Shown here: piece by piece, positions 1-8,693 of the stretch | Numbering within the stretch: position 1 is the stretch's first letter | Layout of the letters: each line of letters opens with the position of its first letter | Assembly (NCBI GenBank): GCA_965602855.1 | Contig: CBFCZV010000014.1 | Location: 1-64,000 of the forward strand | Source: LH-M37 sp965602855 | GTDB lineage: Bacteria > Pseudomonadota > Gammaproteobacteria > SZUA-229 | Direction: 5' to 3' | Length of the DNA stretch: 64,000 bases | Program-made: the position numbers and the translations under genes | Notes under the pieces: generated by a model | The model's input: the letters and a program-made list of their open reading frames with translations, nothing else | The model's database searches: none | What the model was told of the DNA's origin: nothing

Positions 1-1
1 T

Positions 2-55
2 GGTGAATATTTCTTTAATGGTGCATTACACTCGGTGAAATATATCTACCGCTAA
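2..55 (+). CDS. possible 3' end of a gene running in from the left edge
   Basis: Frame 2 of the first bases is open from the window edge and reads GEYFFNGALHSVKYIYR followed by a TAA stop at 53-55. The composition is protein-like, but 17 residues are too few to assign a family. Nothing convincing lies between this stop and the kinase gene that ends at 247; that stretch is AT-rich with many stops. Confidence 0.3.
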   Translation, partial: GEYFFNGALHSVKYIYR

Positions 56-246
56 ATATCGATACACAATAACAGCAGTGCTAGATAAATTGAAGATCAC
101 CTTTAGGCAGGAAGCGAATATTCAGCAAAACAGAAAATAAGCTAATACAAAGTGAAATATAATTAGTTATTTATAATTTTTTTAAATAATTATTTAATTG
201 CTGTTATGCAAAATATTTGCATGCTCAATCAGTCAGTATTCTGATT

Positions 247-2550
247 TTACTCATCAAGCAATTTACGAATTCTTTGCAGAAAAACTGGTACATCAAAAGG
301 CTTATGAAGTAACTTTTGACGCAAATTATCATCGATCATATCTATATAACGACCGCCTTCAAAACCAGTGGTTAACTGGATTTTTACAGCAGGGTACTTA
401 TCCTGAGTAATAGCGGCCAACTCATAGCCATCCATATCAGGCATAACAACATCGGACAACAGCAGGTCGATGTGTTCATGTTCAAGTATATCCAGTGCCT
501 GTTTTGCATTTTCCGCACAGACGACGTAGTAGCCTTGACCGCACAATATTTGACTGCTTAATTCGAGCAATGCTGGTTCGTCATCTACCACCAGAATAGT
601 TTCGTTGCCTCTTAGGTTAGCAATATTATCTTTTCCCAGTTTATTATCGCTGGCACTTTCATGATGACGTGGGAAATAGAGCGCAAAGTGAGCGCCATGC
701 CCCTGCTCAGAGTTAACCTTGATCGTGCCACCACTGCGTTTTATAAATCCATAAGCCTGACTTAAACCTAGTCCGGTGCCTTTTCTGCCTTTAGTAGTAA
801 AGAATGGCTCAAAAATTCTCGCTTTTATTTCTTCATTTATGCCATGGCCAGTATCAATAATGTTTAGCACTACATGATCGCCTTCACTTAATTGCAGAGC
901 CTCGGCATCAGTTTTATTGACGTGCTCATTAGTGGTTTGGATCGTCAACTGACCACCAGTTTCCATGGCGTGCATGGCATTAATGCTCAAATTGAGTACA
1001 GCATCCTCCAGTTCACCACCATCAATCGAGACCAGCCATAGATCTTCCGCTAGATTGAGTACCAGCTTGATATGCGCTGTCAGTGTTTTTTCAAGTATGT
1101 GTTGTTGGTTATGCAGCAGAGTATTGATGTTCAATAGTTCTGTGTTAGATGCTTGTTGACGAGAAAAGGTCAGTAATTTTTGAGTAAGTTTGGCGCCACG
1201 TTCACCTGCATGATGTATTTCATGTGCGTATTTAGCTAGTTCAGGCTGACTACTTAAGGCGTCTTTCAGTATATCAGCATAACCCAGAATAACCCCGAGC
1301 ATATTGTTGTAGTCGTGTGCTATACCACCAGTAAGGCTATCCAGTGCATTCATTTTCTGTATTTGTAATAACTGTGCCTGCAATTGTTGGTGTTGTTGTG
1401 TGGTTTGTTTATGCTCGGTAATATCATGAAAAGTAATTACCGCTTGATTAACTAAATCATGTTGTTTTACCGGAGTTACTGTATATGCAATTGACACAGG
1501 CTTATTTTTTCCACAAATAAATATAAAGTCGTCATTTTGCTGCGGCTTCTTATTATTAATTGTAGACATAACATCATCCATAAGAATATTTGTAACAGAG
1601 TTGCCCTTATCATCGATGCAATTCAAAGAATCAATCAACCTGGCTTCGATGAAGTTATCATCAAAATTAAAAATCTTTCTTGCAGCAGGATTTGCAAATG
1701 TACACACACCCGATTTATTTACTTCGAGAATCCCATCACCTGCTGCATCAAGTAAAAGTTGATGCTGATACATTAACTTTTCTTTTTCAGCCAGTGATTT
1801 TTTTGACTGTGTAAGTGCTGTTTCCAGGCGGTAATCAGCTTCCCATTGAAAAATACTCAGGATTCTTATAACTGCTATAGCCGCCAATACCGCAGCCATT
1901 GCACGAAATAACTGTACAGGCAATTGTGTAGCGTCCATGAAATTATCATAGTTAATAATGTTGGCAGGAAAAAAGCCCGCTGCGGGCACAATCATCCCAC
2001 TGGTAATGCCATAAGAAATAAATGCAAAAGCAGCAAGATAAAAATATCTACGAAGATTCAGTACAGTCAACTGGTAAGCGTTTTTCCTAAAATAAATAAT
2101 AAAACCAATACCAGTTAGTACTGAGCCGCTAAAGCCCAGTAAGTAGCGACCCCAGATATTCATCGCCTGCATCGGATTTTCACTTAACAGAGCAGAGAAA
2201 AATACACCGCCAAGTAAAAATAAATATATTGGCCAGCTTAATAAAATAGAAAGAGCAGGTTTTTTGTCTGATATAGTCAGATTAAGTAGCACTAATCTAC
2301 GACCAAATTCAAACAGAAAAATATAAGAAATTATCAGGAAAACTATACTGGTAACTGCAAGAATAAAACCAGATCCATGTTGCAACTTCCACATGTCCAG
2401 CCACTCATTGGCACCATGAATCAGACCAAAAAAAGCTAACAGCCAGAAAATATGGGCCAGTTTAAATGAACTACCCCGTTTGGGCTGTAGAAGAATAGCG
2501 GTGCCTAGAAAGAAAAAGGCCGCACCATAAATTAGAAATATCAGATCCAT
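247..2550 (-). CDS. membrane hybrid sensor histidine kinase with receiver domain
   Basis: A 767-residue hybrid kinase. The first ~235 residues hold about six or seven hydrophobic helices forming an uncharacterised membrane sensor. A coiled linker (~240-265) leads to a PAS domain (~265-380) ending in the typical FHDITEH. The HisKA H-box GGIAHDYNN places the phosphorylated histidine at H412. The ATPase domain has the N box (NLSINAMHAME), the G1 box (DTGHGI) and KGTGLGLS. A C-terminal receiver has VVDDEP, the phospho-acceptor in SDVVMPDMDG (D700) and KPF. No response regulator or output gene is adjacent, so the receiver may pass phosphate to a distant Hpt protein or act as an internal sink. Signal and targets are unknown. 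The SD before the ATG is weak. Confidence 0.9.
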   Translation of the reverse strand: MDLIFLIYGAAFFFLGTAILLQPKRGSSFKLAHIFWLLAFFGLIHGANEWLDMWKLQHGSGFILAVTSIVFLIISYIFLFEFGRRLVLLNLTISDKKPALSILLSWPIYLFLLGGVFFSALLSENPMQAMNIWGRYLLGFSGSVLTGIGFIIYFRKNAYQLTVLNLRRYFYLAAFAFISYGITSGMIVPAAGFFPANIINYDNFMDATQLPVQLFRAMAAVLAAIAVIRILSIFQWEADYRLETALTQSKKSLAEKEKLMYQHQLLLDAAGDGILEVNKSGVCTFANPAARKIFNFDDNFIEARLIDSLNCIDDKGNSVTNILMDDVMSTINNKKPQQNDDFIFICGKNKPVSIAYTVTPVKQHDLVNQAVITFHDITEHKQTTQQHQQLQAQLLQIQKMNALDSLTGGIAHDYNNMLGVILGYADILKDALSSQPELAKYAHEIHHAGERGAKLTQKLLTFSRQQASNTELLNINTLLHNQQHILEKTLTAHIKLVLNLAEDLWLVSIDGGELEDAVLNLSINAMHAMETGGQLTIQTTNEHVNKTDAEALQLSEGDHVVLNIIDTGHGINEEIKARIFEPFFTTKGRKGTGLGLSQAYGFIKRSGGTIKVNSEQGHGAHFALYFPRHHESASDNKLGKDNIANLRGNETILVVDDEPALLELSSQILCGQGYYVVCAENAKQALDILEHEHIDLLLSDVVMPDMDGYELAAITQDKYPAVKIQLTTGFEGGRYIDMIDDNLRQKLLHKPFDVPVFLQRIRKLLDE

Positions 2551-2804
2551 AAACTCACATCAGGAAAACCTGTTTACCTCATATAATTTATCAATCGGAC
2601 TCCATGTGAGGATTTGATCCTGAATACTTAAGATTAGACTAAAATTATGAAAAATACAGGTTTCATTGCCTACAGAACAGATAATCACAGAAAAAAGCGC
2701 TTTACTTTGAAGTGCAGCAGGGTGTAATAACCCTCTACCCATAAAGTTTTAGTTCATGAAAATTCAGGGTAATATTTCCTCTTCCCACAAAAGGAGCTAC
2801 ACCA

Positions 2805-3596
2805 ATGAATCTAAAAGTCTCACTGATTCTAATCAGCCTGTTAATAGCCACTACCAGCCACGCTGAGATCATCACCAATGAAATTGATTACCAGCAGGGT
2901 GATACCACCATGAAAGGCATGCTGGCTTATGATGATGCCATCAAGGGAAAACGTCCAGGCGTGTTGATTGTTCATGAGTGGTGGGGACATAATAAACATG
3001 CTCGTGATAAAGCCAGAAAGCTGGCGGAAGCAGGTTACGTGGGCTTTTCGATTGATATGTATGGTAATGGCAAAACGGCTGATCATCCTGATGATGCAGG
3101 AAAATTTTCCAGTGCAGTGGCCAGTAATATGCCGCTAGCCAAAGCCCGCTTTGAAGCGGCGATGGGTGTGCTTAAAGCTCAGGATAATGTTGAAGCCGAT
3201 AAGTTGGCAGCAATGGGTTATTGTTTCGGTGGTGGTGTGGTTTTAAATATGGCGAGACTGGGTGTAGATATAAAAGGCGTGTCCAGTTTTCACGGTAGTC
3301 TAGCAACAAAAAATCCTGCCCAAAAAGGTGACATCAAAGCCAGCGTTAGAGTATTTAACGGGGCAGCTGATCCTTTTGTTAAGAAAGAACATATCAAAGC
3401 ATTAAATGAAGAAATGAAAAACGCAGGTGTTGATTTTAAATTTGTGAATTACCCGGGCGTTAAGCACAGCTTTACTAATCCTTTGGCGGATGCAACTGGT
3501 AAGAAATTTGGATTGCCACTGGAATATAATGCTGAGGCTGATAAGGACTCATGGCACAGAAATTTAGAATTTTTTGATGAGATATTTTCGAATTAG
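2805..3596 (+). CDS. dienelactone hydrolase family protein, exported
   Basis: A 263-residue alpha/beta hydrolase of the DLH family. A signal peptide (about residues 1-20, ending TTSHA) points to the periplasm. The catalytic triad is visible: nucleophile C140 in GYCFGGG, D189 in AADP and H221 in KHSFTNP. The Cys nucleophile is characteristic of DLH rather than of ordinary Ser esterases. A strong ribosome site (AAAGGAG) lies about 8 bases before the ATG. Family members hydrolyse lactones or esters, but true dienelactone activity is unlikely without chlorocatechol genes nearby, so the substrate is open. It stands alone, convergent with the haemerythrin gene. Confidence 0.85.
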   Translation: MNLKVSLILISLLIATTSHAEIITNEIDYQQGDTTMKGMLAYDDAIKGKRPGVLIVHEWWGHNKHARDKARKLAEAGYVGFSIDMYGNGKTADHPDDAGKFSSAVASNMPLAKARFEAAMGVLKAQDNVEADKLAAMGYCFGGGVVLNMARLGVDIKGVSSFHGSLATKNPAQKGDIKASVRVFNGAADPFVKKEHIKALNEEMKNAGVDFKFVNYPGVKHSFTNPLADATGKKFGLPLEYNAEADKDSWHRNLEFFDEIFSN

Positions 3597-3617
3597 TTGA
3601 GTTAGACGGATGGTTTT

Positions 3618-4049
3618 TTAGAATACAAATTCTTTTTCGTTTTTGGTGTAGCCGTTGTGATCGAGGTGAGACTTAAATTTCATATCACCTCTCAAAATAT
3701 CATCAATAAGAAATCTGGACATGCCATCAAAACATTCTTTTAAATCATGTTCGGTTTCTATGCCTTCACATACTCGTTTCGTGGTGTCGGCTTTAATTAA
3801 GAGTTCTTTATGATATATCTTGTGTTCTTCCAGACCTGGGAATTTTGTTTTGGTTAAAAATTCTTCTTCCCTGATAAAGTGCTCTCTAGCTTCTTTTAGC
3901 AAAGAAGTGAGTAATATAACGCATTCATTCTGATTCTCTTCTTCAATCGCTTTTTTAGTAGCTTGCATTATGCCTAAGATTTTTTTGTGATCATCGTCGA
4001 TGAAATCAACGCCAATTTCCAGAAAATCGTGCCATTTTAAATCGGCCAT
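3618..4049 (-). CDS. bacteriohaemerythrin with one iron-ligand His replaced by Asp
   Basis: A 143-residue single-domain haemerythrin, normally a four-helix diiron protein that binds O2. Most canonical ligands are present with the usual spacing: H21 (DDDHKK), H57 and E61 (HFIREE), H76 and H80 (HKIYH), and D122 (RGDMKF). The His expected at position 117 in the usual L-x-N-H-I motif is Asp (FLIDDIL, codon GAT, one base from CAT). That would alter the diiron site or O2 affinity. It is transcribed alone, convergent with the hydrolase gene. An O2-binding role in a strain encoding a possible O2-forming enzyme is suggestive only. Confidence 0.88.
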   Translation of the reverse strand: MADLKWHDFLEIGVDFIDDDHKKILGIMQATKKAIEEENQNECVILLTSLLKEAREHFIREEEFLTKTKFPGLEEHKIYHKELLIKADTTKRVCEGIETEHDLKECFDGMSRFLIDDILRGDMKFKSHLDHNGYTKNEKEFVF

Positions 4050-4079
4050 TACATTTACCTTGTTTTAAATAAAGATGAA

Positions 4080-5303
4080 TTAGTCTAGTACGTGTGAGAC
4101 TAAACCATCGGCCAGCTTGGGTTCAAACCAGGTTGATTTTGGCGGCATGACTTCATTGGCATCTGCCACGTCCATCAAGGCTTCCATACGGGTTGGGAAC
4201 AGTGAAAAGGCGATGGCCATTTCGCCGCTGTTGACGCGTTTTTCTAATTCGCCCAGGCCGCGAATACCGCCGACAAAGTCGATGCGGTTGTCGGTGCGTG
4301 GGTCGGAGATGCCTAGTGCAGGCTCGATTAAATTATCGGCCAGCAAACTAACGTCCAGTGATTTAACGGGGTCGTTAGGGATTAAATCAGTGTTGATGTT
4401 TAAACGGTACCACTGGCCATCAACGTACATGCCAAATTCGGTCGGCTTGCTGGGAGAAACAGCGGCATCTTCTGCATTCACTTCAAACTTGCCTTCGAGT
4501 TTTTGTAGTAGTTCATCTTTGGATAAACCATTCAGATCTTTAACTACGCGGTTATAATCCAGAATTTTCATCTGGTTGTGCGGGTAGATCACCGACAGGA
4601 AGTAATCGCTGTTCTGGTTGCCGTCGCCACCCTTGGTTTTGGCAATGCGTGAAGCAGAAGCAGAGCGGTGATGACCATCGGCGATGTAAATTGCTGTCAT
4701 GGCATCGAAGCCATTGCTGATTTTCTCGATAGTGGCATCGTCGTTGATTACCCAGAAAGTGTGTTGCACGTCATCATCAGCCGTCACATCTACCAGTGGC
4801 TCGGTTTTGGCAACATCGGCCAGAATGGTGTCCATGTCGTCCTGTGAACGGTAAGTCAGCAATACGGGGCCGGTCTGTGCATTTAAGGCTTCGATCTGGC
4901 GAACACGATCATCCTCTTTGGCCGGACGGGTGTACTCGTGTTTGCGTACGCGGTTAGTGTCGTAATCGGCGACTGATGCAGCGGCGACCAGACCAATTTG
5001 TGAGTGGCCATCCATAATCAGGCGATAGGCGTAGTAGCAGTCTTTGTCTTCTCGAATCAGGATGCCTTCGTCCAGCATTTTTTGTAGGTTCTCGGCTGAT
5101 TTGGCGTAAACCGCAGGGTCGTAGGGATCGGTATCTTCAGGAAGGTCGATCTCAGCCTTGGAGATATGCAAAAAGCTCCAGGGTTTGCCATTGGCGCGTT
5201 CACGCGCTTCAGCAGAATTCAGTACATCATAAGGCGGTGCGACTACTTCTTCAGCGCGTTCTGGAACAGGGCGTAAACCGGCAAAGGGGCGAATTAATGG
5301 CAT
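4080..5303 (-). CDS. DUF1015 family protein (COG4198)
   Basis: A 407-residue cytosolic protein that matches the DUF1015 family along its whole length. The N-terminal RPFAGLRP and VAPPYDVL blocks and the central ADGHHRSASASR motif are diagnostic. The family is sometimes linked to serine or phosphonate metabolism, but I know of no firm activity. The invariant DGHHR block suggests metal or phosphate binding. It is divergently oriented from trhP with 116 bases between the starts. Confidence 0.85.
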   Translation of the reverse strand: MPLIRPFAGLRPVPERAEEVVAPPYDVLNSAEARERANGKPWSFLHISKAEIDLPEDTDPYDPAVYAKSAENLQKMLDEGILIREDKDCYYAYRLIMDGHSQIGLVAAASVADYDTNRVRKHEYTRPAKEDDRVRQIEALNAQTGPVLLTYRSQDDMDTILADVAKTEPLVDVTADDDVQHTFWVINDDATIEKISNGFDAMTAIYIADGHHRSASASRIAKTKGGDGNQNSDYFLSVIYPHNQMKILDYNRVVKDLNGLSKDELLQKLEGKFEVNAEDAAVSPSKPTEFGMYVDGQWYRLNINTDLIPNDPVKSLDVSLLADNLIEPALGISDPRTDNRIDFVGGIRGLGELEKRVNSGEMAIAFSLFPTRMEALMDVADANEVMPPKSTWFEPKLADGLVSHVLD

Positions 5304-5419
5304 ATCTCTATCTTCTTGAATTTTTAGGAAGCCGAATTATACAGCGAAGTGATGGAGGATGGCATATCCACATGTAGTACGCGCACTTTCGGCGGCTTTC
5401 CAGTGCTAAAATGCGCGCC

Positions 5420-6745
5420 ATGAAAACAGAGCTACTCAGCCCAGCGGGCACACTCAGAAACATGCGTTATGCCTTCGCCTACGGTGCGGATGCGGTTTAC
5501 GCCGGCCAGCCGCGATACAGTCTGCGCGTGCGTAATAATGATTTCAAGGATGAAAATCTGGCTATCGGCATCAAGGAGGCACACGATCTGGGCAAGAAAT
5601 TTTTCCTGACTTCGAATTTGATGCCGCACAACAGCAAGGTGAAAACCTATCTGGACGATCTGGCACCGGTGATCGAAATGGGACCGGATGCGCTGATTAT
5701 GGCCGATCCCGGCCTGATTATGATGGTGCGCGAAAAATGGCCGGAGATGCCGGTTCATCTTTCGGTGCAGGCCAATACGGTCAATTATGCCGCAGTGAAA
5801 TTCTGGCAGCGTGAAGGTATCGAACGTGTGATCCTGTCTCGTGAATTATCACTGGATGAAGTCGCGGAGATTCGTCAGGAATGTCCCGATGTTGAGCTGG
5901 AAGTATTTGTTCACGGTGCTTTGTGTATCGCTTATTCCGGTCGCTGTTTGCTCTCGGGCTATTTCAATCACCGCGATCCGAATCAGGGCTCCTGTACTAA
6001 TTCATGTCGCTGGGATTACAAGACCATGCCCGCCGAGGAAAATGCCGAAGGGGTTTTTAAACCCGCCAATGAACAGATTGTTAGTGCTTCTGAAATTGGT
6101 GACGGTATTCGTGATGCCAGAGCGGATGATGTTTATCTGCTCGAAGAAAAAGGTCGCCCCGGTGAGCAGATGCCGATTATGGAAGATGAACATGGCACTT
6201 ATATTATGAACTCCAAGGATTTGCGCGCGATTGAGCACGTGAAAAAGCTGGTTGACATCGGTGTCGATTGTTTGAAGATTGAAGGTCGCACCAAATCACA
6301 TTATTACGTAGCCCGCACCACGCAGGCTTATCGGTTAGCCATCGATGCCGCAGAACGTGGTGAAGAATTTAATCCCGCCTTGCTGGGTGATCTGGAAAAT
6401 CTGGCGAACCGTGGTTATACCGATGGCTTCTTCGAGCGTCACCATACACACGATTACCAGAATTATATGGATAGCCATTCCAAGAGCCGACAGCAGAATT
6501 TTGTTGGTGAAGTTTTATCCTATGATGTGGCAACAGGTATTGCTGAAATTGACGTGAAAAATAAATTTAGCGTTGGCGACAAACTGGAGTTGGTTACACC
6601 ACAGGGTAATCGCGACATCATTGTTGAGAATATGGAAGATCAGTACGGTAAACAAATGGAGTCGGCATTGGGTAGTGGTTACTTTGTGAAGATGCAACTG
6701 CCTGAAGGTACTACTGAAAAGAGTTTACTGGCCAGATATATTTAA
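5420..6745 (+). CDS. trhP: tRNA uridine 5-oxyacetic acid / 5-hydroxyuridine modification protein, U32 family
   Basis: A 441-residue U32-family protein, close along its length to E. coli YegQ/TrhP as I remember it. TrhP introduces the 5-hydroxyl group on U34 of several tRNAs during cmo5U synthesis. Diagnostic blocks are LLSPAGTLRNMRYAFAYGAD, HLSVQAN, VFVHGALCIAYSGRCLLSGY, the Cys cluster GSCTNSCRW and KIEGRTKSHYYVARTTQAYR. I chose the ATG at 5420 (MKTELLSPAG), because the in-frame ATG at 5411 adds residues that homologues lack. The next gene begins one base after the stop, suggesting co-transcription. Confidence 0.92.
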   Translation: MKTELLSPAGTLRNMRYAFAYGADAVYAGQPRYSLRVRNNDFKDENLAIGIKEAHDLGKKFFLTSNLMPHNSKVKTYLDDLAPVIEMGPDALIMADPGLIMMVREKWPEMPVHLSVQANTVNYAAVKFWQREGIERVILSRELSLDEVAEIRQECPDVELEVFVHGALCIAYSGRCLLSGYFNHRDPNQGSCTNSCRWDYKTMPAEENAEGVFKPANEQIVSASEIGDGIRDARADDVYLLEEKGRPGEQMPIMEDEHGTYIMNSKDLRAIEHVKKLVDIGVDCLKIEGRTKSHYYVARTTQAYRLAIDAAERGEEFNPALLGDLENLANRGYTDGFFERHHTHDYQNYMDSHSKSRQQNFVGEVLSYDVATGIAEIDVKNKFSVGDKLELVTPQGNRDIIVENMEDQYGKQMESALGSGYFVKMQLPEGTTEKSLLARYI

Positions 6746-6746
6746 C

Positions 6747-7313
6747 ATGCGCTTATTCACGCTTTTGTTTTCAGCTCTACTCGTTGCAATAATGCCGGCT
6801 TCGATGGCGCTGGCAGCGATGGCTCCGGTAACTCAGCCAACGGTTGTGGTGAATAAATATTTAACTATGGAGTTTGCGTCGCGCACGCCCGACCAGATGG
6901 GTTCGTTTTATGAAGCGCGGGGTTTTCCCAAATCGATGCGTGAAATTCTTCATCAACAATGTTTCATTACCGTGGGTATTCACAACACCAGTCAGAAAAA
7001 AATCTGGTTGAATCTGGCTGACTGGAAATTCAGCGTGAATGGAAAAGAGCTTAAACGAACCCATCGTGAGCAGTGGAAGCAGCGCTGGCAGAAAATGGGT
7101 ATAGCCCTGCGACACCAGTCTACTTTTCGCTGGACGCTGATACCTGAAGCGCTGGATTATCTACCCGGAGAAGATGAAGGTGGAAATATAATCCTGCCTT
7201 TTACCAAAGAAAAGATAACGTTGGATGCCACATTCGCAACTGGCGAGAACAAGGATGGTGAACCGATTCATATTCATACTGACCAGTTTTATTGTGCTGA
7301 GGATCCTTCATGA
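6747..7313 (+). CDS. exported protein of unknown function
   Basis: A 188-residue protein with a clear signal peptide (about residues 1-23, ending SMALA), so probably periplasmic. I do not recognise a family. The mature part looks like a single beta-rich domain with two cysteines (one in HQQCFIT, one near the C-terminus in QFYCAED) that could pair. Its TGA overlaps the ATG of the thioredoxin gene by four bases, so the two are translationally coupled. An inference from this pairing is that the TlpA-like protein keeps this protein, or its partner, in the right thiol state. Confidence 0.75.
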   Translation: MRLFTLLFSALLVAIMPASMALAAMAPVTQPTVVVNKYLTMEFASRTPDQMGSFYEARGFPKSMREILHQQCFITVGIHNTSQKKIWLNLADWKFSVNGKELKRTHREQWKQRWQKMGIALRHQSTFRWTLIPEALDYLPGEDEGGNIILPFTKEKITLDATFATGENKDGEPIHIHTDQFYCAEDPS

Positions 7314-7852
7314 GTCAGCAACCCTTGTCAAAGCTGGTGTATCATCTTTTGCTGCTGATCTTGCTGGTACCATTCTCCGCTCAGATTGTTGCACAGGAGG
7401 CAAAACTGCCTTTCGGAATTCGTGAATACAATATTGGTCTGGCACCCAATTTTGAGCTGGAAGATATTGATGGTGAAGCTTTTGATCTGAAAAGTACGCG
7501 TGGCCAGTGGGTGTTCCTGCATTTCTGGGCTAGCTGGTGTGGGCCGTGTCGAGAAGAGATGCCGACGATTCAGGCCTTGTCAGAAACTATTGATGAGGAT
7601 AAATTACACTTCGTTCTGGTGAATACCGCAGAAGACGAAGATACTATCTTCATGTTTCTCGGCGATGTTGCGGAGAATTTAACCAGTATGATGGATCAGG
7701 ACGGGCAGGTGACCGAAATATGGAAACCCCGTGGGCTACCGACAACTTTCCTGATCGACCCTGATGGCATGGTTCGTTATCAGGCGATTGGTGGTCGGGA
7801 ATGGAATCATGAGACTTATAATCGGTTTATAAGCTCATTGGTAAATAATTGA
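7310..7852 (+). CDS. TlpA/ResA-like thiol-disulfide oxidoreductase
   Basis: A 180-residue thioredoxin-fold protein. A hydrophobic N-terminal segment (about 10-28) is a signal peptide or anchor placing it in the periplasm. The active site is FWASWCGPCREEMP, with the redox pair C77-C80. The conserved cis-proline lies in RGLPTTFLID. Proteins of this type reduce disulfides in apocytochromes or in specific client proteins. It overlaps by four bases the exported unknown upstream, which is its most likely partner. No cytochrome c maturation gene is next to it. Confidence 0.88.
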   Translation: MSQQPLSKLVYHLLLLILLVPFSAQIVAQEAKLPFGIREYNIGLAPNFELEDIDGEAFDLKSTRGQWVFLHFWASWCGPCREEMPTIQALSETIDEDKLHFVLVNTAEDEDTIFMFLGDVAENLTSMMDQDGQVTEIWKPRGLPTTFLIDPDGMVRYQAIGGREWNHETYNRFISSLVNN

Positions 7853-7876
7853 TTTTACGGGTTAATTCAGATAATT

Positions 7877-7905
7877 TAGACAGAATCTAAGTTCTGGTAT
7901 ATAAT
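7877..7905 (+). promoter_or_regulatory. sigma-70 type promoter of the peroxiredoxin gene
   Basis: A -35 box TAGACA (7877-7882, five of six consensus) is separated by 17 bases from a perfect -10 TATAAT (7900-7905). Transcription would begin near 7912, about 40 bases before the peroxiredoxin ATG. A GGCAGGAG ribosome site lies just before that ATG. I could not recognise an OxyR site. Confidence 0.7.
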
Positions 7906-7951
7906 TAACCGCTAATTTAACACTTAATATAATTAAAGGCAGGAGAATGAC

Positions 7952-8557
7952 ATGGCAGTATTAGTAGGGCGTGAAGCACCAGATTTTACCGCAGCGGCTG
8001 TTTTAGGCAGTGGTGAAATTGTTGAAGATTTTAACTTCAAGAAAACTACCGATGGCAAGTATGCCGTTATTTTCTTTTATCCACTAGATTTCACCTTCGT
8101 GTGTCCTTCAGAACTGATCGCTTTTGATCACCGTCTGGAAGAATTCACCAAGCGTGGTGTTGAAGTGATCGGTATATCTATCGATTCACATTTCGCTCAC
8201 AACGCATGGCGTAACACAGCCATCAATGATGGCGGTATTGGCCCAGTTAAATACGCACTGGTTGCTGATATGACTCACTCTATCTGTAAAGACTACGACG
8301 TTGAAACACCTGACGGCGCAGTTGCTTTCCGTGGTTCATTTCTTATCGATAAGGAAGGCATGGTTCGTCATCAGGTAGTGAACGACTTACCTTTAGGTCG
8401 TAACGTAGATGAAATGCTGCGCATGATCGACGCACTACAATTTCACGAAGAGCACGGCGAAGTTTGTCCTGCTGGCTGGACTCAGGGCGACAAGGGCATG
8501 GACGCAACACCGGATGGTGTGGCTGCCTATTTGTCATCAGAGGCTGACAATCTGTAA
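7952..8557 (+). CDS. typical 2-Cys peroxiredoxin (AhpC/TSA family)
   Basis: A 201-residue cytosolic peroxiredoxin that reduces H2O2, organic peroxides and possibly peroxynitrite. The peroxidatic cysteine is C51 in DFTFVCPSEL and the resolving cysteine is C172 in GEVCPAGW. The arginine and FFYPLDFTF surroundings are also standard. It is monocistronic, between a good promoter at 7877-7905 and a strong terminator at 8584-8611, consistent with high expression. No AhpF or thioredoxin reductase is adjacent, so the reductant comes from elsewhere. Confidence 0.93.
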   Translation: MAVLVGREAPDFTAAAVLGSGEIVEDFNFKKTTDGKYAVIFFYPLDFTFVCPSELIAFDHRLEEFTKRGVEVIGISIDSHFAHNAWRNTAINDGGIGPVKYALVADMTHSICKDYDVETPDGAVAFRGSFLIDKEGMVRHQVVNDLPLGRNVDEMLRMIDALQFHEEHGEVCPAGWTQGDKGMDATPDGVAAYLSSEADNL

Positions 8558-8583
8558 TTCAGTTGTCATCTCTCTGATTGGTG

Positions 8584-8611
8584 AAAAAGCCCGCATCTCG
8601 CGGGCTTTTTT
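8584..8611 (+). terminator. rho-independent terminator after the peroxiredoxin gene
   Basis: A GCCCGC/GCGGGC stem with an ATCTC loop is flanked by A5 upstream and T6 downstream, 27 bases after the peroxiredoxin stop. The A and T runs extend the stem, so it could stop transcription in both directions. Confidence 0.92.
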
Positions 8612-8693
8612 ATGCTCTATATTTTTTGATCTGGAAGGCATTTTTTGTGTATTAATTCAGGTACACTGAAAACTCATGGGGGAGGGAGTGAGT

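Noticed and set aside
2560..2742. Short 60-codon open frame on the minus strand
   Set aside because: No ribosome site, odd composition and no family; it lies in the upstream region of the kinase gene.
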